A stretch of DNA of 64,000 bases from Streptomyces sp. NBC_01689 (GCF_036250675.1 NZ_CP109592.1:4402001-4466000), one strand, 5' to 3'. Numbered from the stretch's first letter, positions 42,867-51,640 are shown. Notes: generated by a model from the sequence alone, not told the origin. Program-made: numbers and translations.

Positions 42867-42868
42867 GA

Positions 42869-43315
42869 TCAGCCCTCCGCCCGCGCCACGAGTTTGGTGA
42901 CGGCCGTCACCACGTGCTCGCCCGTCTCGTCGTGGACCTCACCGCGGATGTCCAGGATGTCGTTGCCGGCCATGGACTTGATGGCCTCGATGGTCGAGGT
43001 GACCGTGAGCCGGTCGCCCGCGCGCACCGGGCGGGTGTAGGCGAACTTTTGGTCGCCGTGCACCACGCGGCTGTAGTCGAGACCCAGTTGGGGGTCCTCG
43101 ATGACCTGCCCGGCGGCCTTGAAAGTGATGGCGAACACGAAGGTCGGCGGGGCGATCACATCGGCGTGCCCGAGCGCCTTGGCGGCCTCCGGGTCCGTGT
43201 ACGCCGGGTTGGCGTCCCCCACGGCCTCCGCGAATTCGCGGATCTTCTCGCGGCCCACCTCATAGGGCTCGGTGGGCGGGTAGGACCGCCCCACGAAGGA
43301 CTGGTCGAGCGCCAT
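42869..43315 (-). CDS. MaoC-like N-terminal dehydratase, HadA-type (UPF0336)
   Basis: The 148-residue product MALDQSFVGRSYPPTEPYEV has the FAS1-type dehydratase fold (EVGREKIREFAEAVGDANPA, then PPTFVFAITFKAAGQVIEDP) but lacks the catalytic Asp-His motif seen in its partner. This matches the structural subunit of HadAB-type dimers. It lies downstream of rpmG and the tRNA genes, a conserved streptomycete order. Confidence 0.87.
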   Translation of the reverse strand: MALDQSFVGRSYPPTEPYEVGREKIREFAEAVGDANPAYTDPEAAKALGHADVIAPPTFVFAITFKAAGQVIEDPQLGLDYSRVVHGDQKFAYTRPVRAGDRLTVTSTIEAIKSMAGNDILDIRGEVHDETGEHVVTAVTKLVARAEG

Positions 43316-43515
43316 GGGCCCGGAACCTCCTGGTCTTCAGCCGGTGCGGCATGCGCCGCGGTGCAGCGGAACCCCGCCGGTGCCCGGCGCCGTCGCTGCG
43401 GCACCCGGTCCCGGCCGGTGGCCGGCGCCGGGCGTTCGACACGCCGGGCGTCCGACCGATGAACGACGCGAGGCCGCCCCCGTTACTGGGGACGGCCTCG
43501 CGTACGAGCCTGAAA

Positions 43516-43680
43516 TTATCGCGTTTCGCGGTGCGCGGTGTGCGCGTTGCAACGCGGGCAGTGCTTCTTCATCTCCAGTCGGTCCGGGTCGTTACGCCGG
43601 TTCTTCTTGGTGATGTAGTTCCGCTCCTTGCACTCCACGCAGGCCAGCGTGATCTTCGGGCGGACGTCGGTGGCAGCCAC
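43516..43680 (-). CDS. rpmG: 50S ribosomal protein L33, zinc-binding form
   Basis: The 54-residue product starts at GTG 43680: [20 protein letters not shown], ending [15 protein letters not shown]. Two CxxC pairs (CVEC and CPRC) make a zinc ribbon, so this is the C+ (zinc-dependent) paralogue. It is downstream of tRNA-Met and upstream of the MaoC pair. Confidence 0.96.
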   Translation of the reverse strand: MAATDVRPKITLACVECKERNYITKKNRRNDPDRLEMKKHCPRCNAHTAHRETR

Positions 43681-43776
43681 AGGAGTGCTCCTTGACGAAC
43701 GGATGGGACATTAAGACGTTTAACGCATAGAAGAGTAGCCGATCGAAGGACCGACCCCACAATCGGCTACTGTCTG

Positions 43777-43849
43777 TAGCGGTGACCGGACTTGAACCGG
43801 TGACACAGCGATTATGAGCCGCTTGCTCTACCGACTGAGCTACACCGCT
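43777..43849 (-). tRNA. tRNA-Met (CAT anticodon)
   Basis: The minus strand gives a cloverleaf with acceptor AGCGGTG/CACCGCT, A discriminator, anticodon loop CTCATAA and T arm GGTTCAAGT. The first base pairs normally (A-T), which fits elongator rather than initiator tRNA. CCA is not encoded. Confidence 0.92.
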
Positions 43850-43895
43850 GTGATGCGATCAGAACCCGCCTTGCGACGGGTACGTCACACACCAG

Positions 43896-43968
43896 AGCCC
43901 CAATACGGAATCGAACCGTAGACCTTCTCCTTACCATGGAGACGCTCTGCCGACTGAGCTATTGGGGC
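43896..43968 (-). tRNA. tRNA-Thr (GGT anticodon)
   Basis: Cloverleaf with acceptor GCCCCAA/TTGGGGC, anticodon stem TCTCC/GGAGA with loop ATGGTAA and T arm GGTTCGATT. It lies 46 bases upstream of tRNA-Met on the same strand, so the two are probably co-transcribed with rpmG. Confidence 0.94.
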
Positions 43969-44386
43969 GAGCGATGAAGACATTACACGGTCGCCCGCCG
44001 ATCGCCCAAATCCGTTTCGCGGCACCCGCCCCGGCCCGTTCCCGGGCGCTTCCCGACCGCTCACCGGCCCGCCTCCCACCCGTTGCTCGTGCCTCTCACG
44101 CCTCTCGCGGCAGGCGCGCCACGGCCGCGACACGCGACACCCGCGCCCCATGGACCACGCATGCGTACCGGACCGGTCAGGGACGCATCCCCAGGTCCGG
44201 GGCCTCCCCCGGGTGGCGGACCACACCGGTACGACTATTGCGCTCCTCCCCGACGCGGACGACTCACCGCCCTAGGCTCGACTCACGCTGCGTGATCTTG
44301 ACCGCCCCCTCTCTGTCACCACGCCTGCCCGCAGCGGCACTCTCCGCAACCGACTCTCCCAGTCGCCCCCGAGCCCCAGGAGCGCG
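43969..44386. other. Intergenic region between tRNA-Thr and the amidohydrolase
   Basis: About 420 bases without a convincing gene. It should contain the tRNA-Thr promoter (minus strand) and the amidohydrolase promoter (plus strand). Confidence 0.5.
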
Positions 44387-45652
44387 ATGCCCGACAGCCA
44401 GTCGCAGCCGCCCCACTCCTCTCCGTCCTCCTCGTCCGCCCCGTCCGGACGGGGCGACACCGCCGACCTGCTGCTGTGCGGAGCCCGGCTCACCGACGGC
44501 CGGACCGTGGACGTACGGCTCGGCGGCGGGCGCATCGAGGCGGTCGGTACCGCGGGCAGCCTGGCGACCGACTCCTCCGGAGCGCGGACCCCGAGGGTCG
44601 ACCTCGGCGGCCACCTGCTCCTTCCGGCCCCCGCCGAGCCCCACGCGCACGGCGACACGGCGCTGACGGCCGAGGGCGACGGCCCCGTCTCGTACGAACC
44701 GCACGAGGTCCAGCGCCGGGCCACCGAGGCGGCGTTGCTGCAGCTCGCACACGGGGCGACGGCACTGCGCTCGCACGTGCGCGTCGGCGACGTCCAGGGG
44801 CTCGGCGCACTGGACGCCGTGCTCCAGGCGCGACGGGCGCTGCGGGGGCTCGCGGAACTGTCGGTGGTGGCGATGCCGCGGGTGCTCAGCGGGGTCGCCG
44901 GGGCCGACGGCCTGGCGATGCTGCGGGACGCCGTGAAGATGGGCGCCTCGGTGGTGGGCGGCTGCCCGGACACCGACCCCGACCCGACGGGGTACGTGGA
45001 GGCGGTCCTGGAACTCGCCTCCGAGTACGGCTGCCCGGTGGACCTGCACACGGACGCCACCGACCCCGCGCGGCTCGGGCGGCTCGCGGCGATGGCGGGC
45101 GGGCTGCGGTCCGGGGTGACGCTGAGCCCCTGCGCCGGCCTCGGCCGGCTGCACGCCGAGGCGGCCGCCCTGGCGGCCGACCAACTCGCCGCCGCGGGCG
45201 TCACCGTGGTGTGTCTGCCGCAGGGCGGCTGCGGAGCGTCGGAGCGTCGCGGGACGGCCCCCGTACGGCTGTTACGAGCCGCCGGGGTACGGGTCGTGGC
45301 GGGCGGCGGCGCCCTGCGGGACGTGGCGAACCCGGTGGGCCGCGGGGACCCGCTGGACGCGGCCTACCTGCTCGCCTCGCGGTACGGGCTGAGCCCCGAG
45401 GACGCCTACGACGCCGTGAGTTCCGGGGCGCGGTGTGCGCTCGGACTGCCCGAGGTGCGTGTGGAGGCGGGATTCCCGGCCGAGTTGCTCGCGGTGCGCG
45501 GGGAGGGGCTCGCGGGGGTGCTGTCGCTCGCGTACAGCCGGATCGTGGTGCACCGGGGGCGCGTGGTGGCACGCACGAGCGCCGTGCGTGAGTACTGCGA
45601 CTCCGCGGCCGCGCTGGACCTGCCGCGGCAGAGCGGCGGCGATCCGCCTTGA
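44387..45652 (+). CDS. Amidohydrolase-superfamily protein with altered metal site
   Basis: The 421-residue protein follows the cytosine deaminase-like plan: N-terminal beta sandwich (DLLLCGARLTDGRTVDVRLG), metal HxH in EPHAHGD (His86, His88) and the second-strand histidine DLHTD (His221). The next ligand, normally SH, is Ser-Pro (Pro248 in TLSPCAG), and the catalytic Asp expected in a GTDN-type motif is absent (VVAGGGALRDV, near residue 307). A Ser/Pro tail precedes the domain. It contains one TTA codon (residue 296), so translation should depend on bldA tRNA. It may be catalytically inert or use different chemistry. Confidence 0.82.
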   Translation: MPDSQSQPPHSSPSSSSAPSGRGDTADLLLCGARLTDGRTVDVRLGGGRIEAVGTAGSLATDSSGARTPRVDLGGHLLLPAPAEPHAHGDTALTAEGDGPVSYEPHEVQRRATEAALLQLAHGATALRSHVRVGDVQGLGALDAVLQARRALRGLAELSVVAMPRVLSGVAGADGLAMLRDAVKMGASVVGGCPDTDPDPTGYVEAVLELASEYGCPVDLHTDATDPARLGRLAAMAGGLRSGVTLSPCAGLGRLHAEAAALAADQLAAAGVTVVCLPQGGCGASERRGTAPVRLLRAAGVRVVAGGGALRDVANPVGRGDPLDAAYLLASRYGLSPEDAYDAVSSGARCALGLPEVRVEAGFPAELLAVRGEGLAGVLSLAYSRIVVHRGRVVARTSAVREYCDSAAALDLPRQSGGDPP

Positions 45653-46024
45653 GTCCGTCCCCGGCTCCGGCTCCGGCCCACGGCACCTGTAGGCCTCTCC
45701 GGACCTGCCGAACGCGCCGGTCCTAGCGAACTCGCCGGTTCTGCCGAACTCACTGGGCCTGGCAGCCCCTCAGAAACGTTCCGTCCGGCGTGCGTTGGGG
45801 CTCGGGAGATGCGGCGGACGGCGGCGACCGGGACACCCAGCGCCCCCTCCGTCCCCTCCCGTCCCGCCAACCTCACGTCCCGTGTCCTCCTCGCCCCGTA
45901 ACCTCCTCTCTTCCGCCTCTCCTCTCCCATGTCCGATCACTCGTTCGCGAGATCACTCTCGTGATCCGCGAGTTGTCCACAGGTCGTGCGGCGAACGCGT
46001 GCGTCCGGGCGTACGGTCGGAAAC
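45653..46024. other. Intergenic region, no gene seen
   Basis: Starts with an imperfect repeat (CGCCGGT and CGAACTC motifs) after the amidohydrolase and ends immediately at the next ATG. No gene or clear terminator found. Confidence 0.45.
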
Positions 46025-46681
46025 ATGCGCATTGTCATCGCTGGAGGTCATGGTCAGATCGCGCTGCGGCTGGAGCGCCTGCTCGCCGCACGCGGTGACG
46101 AGGTCGCGGGGATCATCCGCCGCGCCGAGCAGGGCGACGATCTGCGGGCGGCCGGCGCCGAACCGGTGGTGTGCGATCTGGAGTCGGCCTCGGTGGAAGA
46201 GGTCGCCGCCCATCTGCGGGGCGCGGACGCGGCCGTCTTCGCGGCGGGCGCGGGCCCCGGCAGCGGCACGGCCCGGAAGGACACCGTGGACCGGGCCGCC
46301 GCGGTCCTGTTCGCGGACGCGGCGGAGCAGGCGGGGGTACGGCGCTACGTGGTCGTGTCCTCCATGGGCGCGGACCCGTCCCATCAGGGCGACGACGTGT
46401 TCGACGTGTATCTGCGCGCCAAGGGCGAGGCTGACGCGTACGTGCGGGGGCGTACGGCCCTGGACTGGACGATCCTGCGCCCCGGCGGCCTGATCAACGA
46501 CGCCGGAACCGGCCTCGTGCGCCTGGAGGCCTCGACCGGCCGCGGCACGATCGCGCGGGACGACGTCGCGGCCGTCCTCGCGGAACTGGTGGACACGTCG
46601 GCGACGGCTGGGCTGACCCTGGAACTGATCGGCGGCTCGACGCCGGTCTCGGTGGCGGTCAAGTCGGTCGCGGGGAATTGA
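46025..46681 (+). CDS. NAD(P)-binding SDR-like protein (atypical, NmrA/YwnB type)
   Basis: The 218-residue protein has a Rossmann GGHGQIALRLERLL motif at its N-terminus, CDLESAS, VVVSSMGADPSHQG and LRPGGLINDAG, typical of atypical short-chain dehydrogenases with NAD(P)H binding. No Shine-Dalgarno sequence precedes the ATG, so the mRNA may be leaderless. The substrate is unknown. Confidence 0.85.
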   Translation: MRIVIAGGHGQIALRLERLLAARGDEVAGIIRRAEQGDDLRAAGAEPVVCDLESASVEEVAAHLRGADAAVFAAGAGPGSGTARKDTVDRAAAVLFADAAEQAGVRRYVVVSSMGADPSHQGDDVFDVYLRAKGEADAYVRGRTALDWTILRPGGLINDAGTGLVRLEASTGRGTIARDDVAAVLAELVDTSATAGLTLELIGGSTPVSVAVKSVAGN

Positions 46682-46765
46682 CCGGAGGCCCGCCGGACGG
46701 CGCCGTCCAGGAGCGGCCGAGCGGGCCGCGACCGTTCAGGTGCCGACCGAGCGGGCCGGAGCCGT

Positions 46766-46978
46766 TCAGAACAGCGGGAGCTGACCGGGAAACTCCGGCA
46801 GGGCGTACCCGTCCAGCGCGGGCTGCGCGGCCCCCAGGTCGGCCTGCCTGCGGGACCCGGGACAGGAGACCATCTCTCCGCTGCCGCGCGCACCCGGCGG
46901 GTCGTGCCGGGCGAACCGCCCCGCGACGACGGCGATCTCCCGGCGGCATTCGGGGCAGCTCCTGCGACGCGACGACAT
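46766..46978 (-). CDS. Small zinc-ribbon-like hypothetical protein
   Basis: A 70-residue protein with CPEC near residue 8 and a later single Cys (SCPGS), Arg-rich at the start (MSSRRRSCPECRREIAVVAG). It may be a small metal-binding protein. The start has a weak ribosome binding site. The function is unknown. Confidence 0.5.
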   Translation of the reverse strand: MSSRRRSCPECRREIAVVAGRFARHDPPGARGSGEMVSCPGSRRQADLGAAQPALDGYALPEFPGQLPLF

Positions 46979-47163
46979 GAGATCAGTGTGCCCGCACCGG
47001 CCCGCACCACGAAGACCGGCTTGCCACTGGGAGACCGGCTCCGGGAAGACGGGAGAGAGGGCCGGACGGACGTACTCGGCGATGGGGGACAGTCCCCTGC
47101 CGACCCGACCCCCCTACCGGCACCAGAGCGTGCCGGCCGAGTGCGAACTCGGAGGGCTCGGAG

Positions 47164-47608
47164 CTACGACAGATCGAAGGCGTACTGCACGAGCTCCGCA
47201 TCCCTTTTCAGAATCGCCAGGTCGTACGTCCCCTCGGCCGTGACCACTTCGCACTTCTCGAACTTCCTCGCCATGGGCACCTTCTCACCGGTGTGCCTGA
47301 TGCCGATGGGCCGCTTCGAGGTCGCGCTCCTGCTTCCCCGCCGGTCGCTCCAGACCGGCTCCTCCCCCACGGCCAGGCGCACGTATCCCGACCTGAGCCG
47401 TGCGATCGACTTGCCACGACCGACCGACACCCATCGCCGCGCCACCGATGGTCTTCGTGAAACCGACCACCTGGAGCGGCTGCCCCTTCTTGAAGTCCTC
47501 GATGTCCTGCGCGGGCGTACGCCGCCGGATCCACGTCCAGCGCAACAGGACGTCCAGCCCCGTCTCCGTCCCCGCGGAGCGCCGTGCCGTCATCGTTCCC
47601 TGCCCCAT
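47164..47608 (-). pseudogene. Frameshifted hypothetical gene
   Basis: Two overlapping frames seem to make one broken gene. The first part, from ATG 47608 behind GGGAGCGGGG, reads through RWTWIRRRTPAQDIEDFKKG and ends its sense near GGAAMGVGR. The second continues GRGKSIARLRSGYVRLAVGE and ends ELVQYAFDLS at 47164. The shift lies in a GTCG tetranucleotide repeat near 47416-47426; removing one four-base unit joins the frames into about 147 residues. A 36-residue internal ORF (ATG 47274, good SD) could still be translated. The family is unrecognised. Confidence 0.5.
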
Positions 47609-48004
47609 TGAATTCCCCGCTCCCACAGCCGTCGGGCACCGCACCGGGACGGTGCGCGCCGCGCGGTCGAGACGTGCTCCACCGAAGCGAAGTCTGCCGT
47701 TCGGGGATCTCGTCCAGGAAGATCACGCAACCAACGGATTCAAGGCCCGGGGAAGGCCGCTGACCACGGAGAAGCCGTTCAGGGTACGGACGAAAACCCC
47801 GCGGTGGGGCCCATCCAGCCAGAACGGGCCGACGGTCAGGTCCGCGTCCCCGAGGGCAGCCGGGTCGGACCAGCTCCCGGGGGTGGGGGACGCTTGGGGG
47901 ACGGGCACTGCTCGACGTGATCGACCGCGGGACACGGGCCGGATGGGGTGAGACGCGTCCACGCCCGTCCACACCGGCTCGAACACGGAGCACAAACGAA
48001 AGAA
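47609..48004. other. Gene-poor stretch next to the tRNA-Tyr 3' end
   Basis: About 400 bases between the frameshifted gene and the tRNA-Tyr terminator. Frames here are long but lack recognisable domains. The position, adjoining the 3' end of a known integration-target tRNA, makes it a candidate scar. Confidence 0.4.
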
Positions 48005-48039
48005 CCCCTCCGAGCAGGTGTAACACCTGATCAGAGGGG
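48005..48039 (-). terminator. tRNA-Tyr terminator
   Basis: CCCCTC/GAGGGG and CAGGTG/CACCTG stems with a TAA loop, interrupted by a four-base internal loop on each side, starting 14 bases from the tRNA 3' end on the minus strand. Confidence 0.75.
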
Positions 48040-48052
48040 GTCTGCCTTCATG

Positions 48053-48134
48053 TGGCGGCGCCAGGATTCGAACCTGGGAAGGCGAAGCCGGCAGATTTAC
48101 AGTCTGCTCCCTTTGGCCGCTCGGGCACACCGCC
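48053..48134 (-). tRNA. trnY: tRNA-Tyr (GTA anticodon)
   Basis: An 82-base class II tRNA: acceptor GGCGGTG/CGCCGCC, anticodon loop CTGTAAA, long variable arm and T arm GGTTCGAAT. Its position next to yajQ matches the S. coelicolor tRNA-Tyr whose 3' half is the attachment site of the integrative element SLP1. No SLP1 integrase is seen here, so the site appears empty. Confidence 0.95.
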
Positions 48135-48336
48135 GGGTTTGCTGCCCCGAGACCGCTTTTCGGCGGTGCTCTCTGGCAACGACGTAAACGATACCCGATG
48201 CCCAGGGGTGCTCCGCCACCCGATTGATCTGCGCTCGGAGGGGGGGCGGGTGACTAGGCTTATGCGGATGCGGCCGGGGGCCTACGCCGGGCTCGACGGC
48301 CGCCCCTACGCACCCCGATACAAGGAGCCACAGGAC

Positions 48337-48825
48337 ATGGCCGACTCCAGTTTCGACATCGTCTCGAAGGTCGAGCGGCAGGAGGTCGACAACGCCCTCA
48401 ACCAGGCCGCCAAGGAGATCTCCCAGCGCTACGACTTCAAGAACGTCGGTGCCGCCATCTCCTGGTCCGGGGAGAAGATCCTCATGGAGGCGAACTCCGA
48501 GGAGCGCGTGAAGGCCATCCTCGACGTGTTCGAGACCAAGCTGATCAAGCGCGGCATCTCGCTGAAGTCGCTGGACGCCGGTGAGCCGCAGCTCTCCGGC
48601 AAGGAGTACAAGATCTTCGCGTCCATCGAGGAGGGCATCTCCCAGGAGAACGCGAAGAAGGTGGCGAAGATCATTCGCGATGAGGGCCCGAAGGGCGTGA
48701 AGGCTCAGGTGCAGGGCGACGAGTTGCGCGTCAGCTCGAAGAGCCGGGACGACCTGCAGGCCGTGCAGGCCCTGCTCAAGGGCAAGGACTTCGACTTCGC
48801 GCTGCAGTTCGTGAACTACCGGTAG
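48337..48825 (+). CDS. YajQ-family nucleotide-binding protein
   Basis: The 162-residue product (ATG 48337, AAGGAG eight bases upstream) begins [20 protein letters not shown] and has the conserved QRYDFKN and [20 protein letters not shown]. YajQ proteins bind nucleotides, in Xanthomonas cyclic di-GMP, through two ferredoxin-like folds. The role in Streptomyces is not settled. Confidence 0.95.
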   Translation: MADSSFDIVSKVERQEVDNALNQAAKEISQRYDFKNVGAAISWSGEKILMEANSEERVKAILDVFETKLIKRGISLKSLDAGEPQLSGKEYKIFASIEEGISQENAKKVAKIIRDEGPKGVKAQVQGDELRVSSKSRDDLQAVQALLKGKDFDFALQFVNYR

Positions 48826-48854
48826 TCGTCCGCCCGTTGCGTGTGCGACCGCGG

Positions 48855-48899
48855 GGACGAGGAAGGGTTGGTGCACGGAGTACCCACCCTTCCTCGTCC
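48855..48899. terminator. Terminator between yajQ and the convergent GlsB/YeaQ-type gene
   Basis: GGACGAGGAAGGGT pairs with its exact complement (14 base pairs) around a 17-base loop, 29 bases after the yajQ stop. Confidence 0.8.
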
Positions 48900-48926
48900 G
48901 ACGGCCGAGGCCTCAGGGATGCCCGG

Positions 48927-49193
48927 TCAGCGGCGCGAGTCGCCGAACAGGATGCGGTAGAGGATCAGCAGGACGAGCGAGCCGCCGATCGCCGCCGCCC
49001 AGGTGGCACCGTCGTAGAAGTGCTTGCTGATCGGGTGGTCCAGCCAGCGCGCGGATATCCAGCCCCCCAGGAAGGCCCCCGCGACGCCGATGAGGGTCGT
49101 GCCGATGAAACCGCCCGGGTCCTTGCCCGGCAGCAGGAATTTGGCGATCGCTCCGGCCAACAGTCCCAGAATGATCCAGCTGATGATGCCCAT
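48927..49193 (-). CDS. GlsB/YeaQ/YmgE-family membrane protein
   Basis: The 88-residue protein MGIISWIILGLLAGAIAKFL with PGKDPGGFIGTTLIGVAGAF is the transglycosylase-associated/YeaQ family: three membrane helices with glycine zipper features. It is often stress-induced; the function is unknown. Confidence 0.92.
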   Translation of the reverse strand: MGIISWIILGLLAGAIAKFLLPGKDPGGFIGTTLIGVAGAFLGGWISARWLDHPISKHFYDGATWAAAIGGSLVLLILYRILFGDSRR

Positions 49194-49416
49194 GCCCTGA
49201 ACCTGCCTCTCCGCGCTGTGCCTGTGCTGTCCTCCTGCTCCGGCCTGGCTGTCTCCATGCCTGTCTTCGAGCAGTCGGTGGTGGGTACCGGTTGTTCGTG
49301 GCGCGTCGCCAGGAAGGACGCCTGGCCGGCACCGGGCGGTTGCAGGGACCGCGGGGCGGCCCGGGTGAAGGGGCAGGTCGGAGCGCCGGACGGCCCCGCT
49401 CGTGGCGGGACGGTCC

Positions 49417-49989
49417 TCAGGAGGCCGGTGTCGCCGTCGTGCGGGTGCGGACGCGGAAGTCGGGCCAGGGGGGCAGGTCCGTGTCGTCGTTGGACTCCTC
49501 GTACCAGCCGGTGCCCTCCAGCCAGACGCGCAGCCAGGCCTCCAGGCCGGGCGCGTCCACGTACCAGGCGTGGTCGGCCTCGTCGGCGTTCGGCTCGAAG
49601 AGCAGCACCGCGGCTTCGGGGCTGCGGCAGTCCACGCACGCGTACATCCCGCAGCCCCAGTGGGATATCGGCAGGACGCCCTCCGGCCAGGGCCAGTCCG
49701 GGTCCTTGCGTCCGCTCTCGCGGTGCGCGAGATATTGCGGGACGGCGGCCGGCTCGCCGGAGGGGGAACCGTCGAGCAGCGGCAGCAGGCCGTACTCCGG
49801 GCCGAACCCGCCGTCCCCTATCCGCAGGTAGAGCGCGGCGAGCAGGGGCGGCAGCACGAAGCCGAGGGCGGCCTCGGCGCGGAGGACCGATGCGGCGTCC
49901 ACGGGCTCGGGCAGCGAAGGCCAGCCCCACGGGCGGGTGTTGCGGGCCTCCGTGCCGACCCTTGCCAGCAACTGCTCGATTTCGGTCAT
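49417..49989 (-). CDS. SMI1/KNR4-family protein
   Basis: The 190-residue product from ATG 49989 starts MTEIEQLLARVGTEARNTRP and has the SUKH fold pattern (EAALGFVLPPLLAALYLRIG, then GDGGFGPEYGLLPL). SUKH proteins are frequent immunity proteins of contact-dependent or polymorphic toxins, and also occur singly in streptomycetes. No toxin gene is nearby. Confidence 0.8.
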   Translation of the reverse strand: MTEIEQLLARVGTEARNTRPWGWPSLPEPVDAASVLRAEAALGFVLPPLLAALYLRIGDGGFGPEYGLLPLLDGSPSGEPAAVPQYLAHRESGRKDPDWPWPEGVLPISHWGCGMYACVDCRSPEAAVLLFEPNADEADHAWYVDAPGLEAWLRVWLEGTGWYEESNDDTDLPPWPDFRVRTRTTATPAS

Positions 49990-50062
49990 GGGTTCATGAT
50001 GCAGCGCACCACCGACATTCGGGCAGCCTGTGGACAACCCTCGGACAGGCGCGGGGAGGCGG

Positions 50063-50353
50063 CTAACGCGCCGCGAACGGCTGGTCCGTGCGCACGATTT
50101 CGCGTCCCAGCGGCAGCGGTGAGACCAGGATGAGCTTGAAGTTGGCGATGCCGAACGGGATGCCGATGATCGTGACGCACAGCAGGATGCCGGTGACGAT
50201 GTGGGAGAGGGCGAGCCACCAGCCGGCGAGGACCAGCCACAGGACGTTGCCGATACAGGAGGGCGCGCCCGCGTCCCGGCGCTCGACCGTCGTATGGCCG
50301 AAGGGCCACAGGGCGTAGACGCCGATACGGAAAGCGGCGATGCCGAACGGGAT
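50063..50353 (-). pseudogene. yccF 3' fragment, separated from its 5' end
   Basis: The frame reads IPFGIAAFRIGVYALWPFG then CIGNVLWLVLAGWWLALSH, IIGIPFGIANFKLI and GREIVRTDQPFAAR before TAG. This is the C-terminal two thirds of a YccF-domain protein. Its missing start lies at 51945-52062 on the same strand, 1.6 kb away. It begins exactly at the 16-base direct repeat (50338-50353). No start codon is in frame, so it is probably silent. Confidence 0.85.
50338..50353. repeat. Left direct repeat flanking the yccF insertion
   Basis: CGATGCCGAACGGGAT, identical to 51945-51960. It encodes the IPFGI motif of YccF on the minus strand and marks the left junction of the inserted segment. Confidence 0.8.
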
Positions 50354-50471
50354 CGTCTCGGGACGTTCCCGATCAGGCTACAAGGGCTCTCCGATTCCGC
50401 CTCAATGCGTGACCTGCTGATACTGGTAGCAGCAGGACCGTACCGACGGGCCACCTGGAGAGGTGTCGATC

Positions 50472-50873
50472 ATGAAACTGTTCAACCTGCTGCTGAACGT
50501 CATCTGGCTCGTCTTCTGCGGCATCTGGATGGCGATCGGCTACGTGATCGCCGCGCTGATCTGCTTTATTTTGATCATCACCATCCCGTTCGGCATCGCT
50601 TCGCTGCGCATCGCCGGCTTCGTCCTATGGCCGTTTGGCCGCACCACGGTGGATCGGCCGGACGCTGGGGCGGGTTCATTCATCGGAAACGTGATCTGGG
50701 TGATCTTCGCCGGCTGGTGGCTGGCTCTGGCTCACCTCGTCACAAGCATCCCGCTGTTCCTGTCGATCATCGGGATCCCGTTCGGGTGGGCCAACTTGAA
50801 GCTCATCCCCATCTCGCTCATGCCTTTGGGGCGCGAGGTGGTAGCCACTGACGAGGGGTTCGGCGGGCGCTGA
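50472..50873 (+). CDS. YccF-domain membrane protein carried by the inserted element
   Basis: The ATG at 50472 (GGAGAGG eight bases upstream) gives 133 residues; a GTG at 50463 would add three. Two YccF repeats are intact: LLLNVIWLVFCGIWMAIGYV with IITIPFGIASLRIAG, and FIGNVIWVIFAGWWLALAHL with SIIGIPFGWANLKLIPISLM. It is clearly homologous to, but divergent from, the split host gene, and lies in opposite orientation. It may replace the function lost by insertion. Confidence 0.88.
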   Translation: MKLFNLLLNVIWLVFCGIWMAIGYVIAALICFILIITIPFGIASLRIAGFVLWPFGRTTVDRPDAGAGSFIGNVIWVIFAGWWLALAHLVTSIPLFLSIIGIPFGWANLKLIPISLMPLGREVVATDEGFGGR

Positions 50874-51083
50874 CCACCCCTGGGTTCACCACGGTCAGGA
50901 CAAGACGCTCTCCCCGGCCGAACGGTGCGGCTCCTGCGGATTCTGCTCGGACCGCGAGCACAACGCAGGAATGTCAAGAACTCCGACAATGTGCCATATC
51001 TGGTCGACAACATCGGAGTTGACAGAGACGCCCCCGCAGCGGCTGGCACCGCCCCGGGGCTGGCCGACTGATTAGAAGTCGAC

Positions 51084-51640
51084 ATGTCCAATGTAAGCAC
51101 ACCCCTGACCTCTGCTTTCGAGACCGGTGTCCGGGCAGCCGGCACAGTCGCACTGCACGCCGTCGACTACCTGCGGGTCTCCACCGAGGAACAGAAAAGG
51201 GGCTACGGCGTTGCCAGGCAGAGCCGGAAGACCTTCCAACACATCGCACTCAGGCAGTGGACGCACATTGCGACCTACAAGGACGAGGGCGTCTCTGGCT
51301 TCCTGGATGCGGGGGACCGCGGTGACCTGAAACGTCTGGTGGAGAGCGCGCAGCAGACTCCACGCCCCTTCGAAATCTTCGTGCCGAGGCGACCGAATGG
51401 CTTGCGGAGAGGGAGGAGTCCGACCGGCGCACCCGGGATCTCCTCGCGCTGACTAGCATGGCTGAGAGGTCGTTCCCGGACATCGTTCCCGAGCAGCAAG
51501 CGGCCATCTTGTCCATGCTGGAATCAAAGGTCACGATCACAGGCCCGGTGCCCGACGATCGGCGCGGCGGCATCCCCTGCACTGTTCGCGCCTGGTTTGC
51601 TACTGCCGGCCTCGGCATCCCTGCTGCGGCGCTCTCCGAA
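51084..51640 (+). pseudogene. Serine recombinase remnant with internal deletion
   Basis: The 5' part encodes the resolvase catalytic domain (DYLRVSTEEQKRGYGVARQS with the nucleophilic Ser, and YKDEGVSGF). Near 51370 the frame changes and joins a C-terminal recombinase-like helix (AEATEWLAEREESDRRTRDL, SFPDIVPEQQAAILSMLESK, VTITGP). Several hundred codons of the zinc-ribbon and DNA-binding middle are missing. It cannot be a functional integrase. Confidence 0.75.

Noticed and set aside
47723..48130. A 135-codon minus-strand frame starting in the tRNA-Tyr gene
   Set aside because: It begins inside the tRNA and lacks a ribosome binding site; composition does not support a protein.
50880..51060. 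A Cys-containing frame in the element (AERCGSCGFCSDREHNAG) resembling a TnpB zinc finger end
   Set aside because: Only a short match to the C-terminal CxxC and DRxxNA pattern; too little to call a TnpB fragment.
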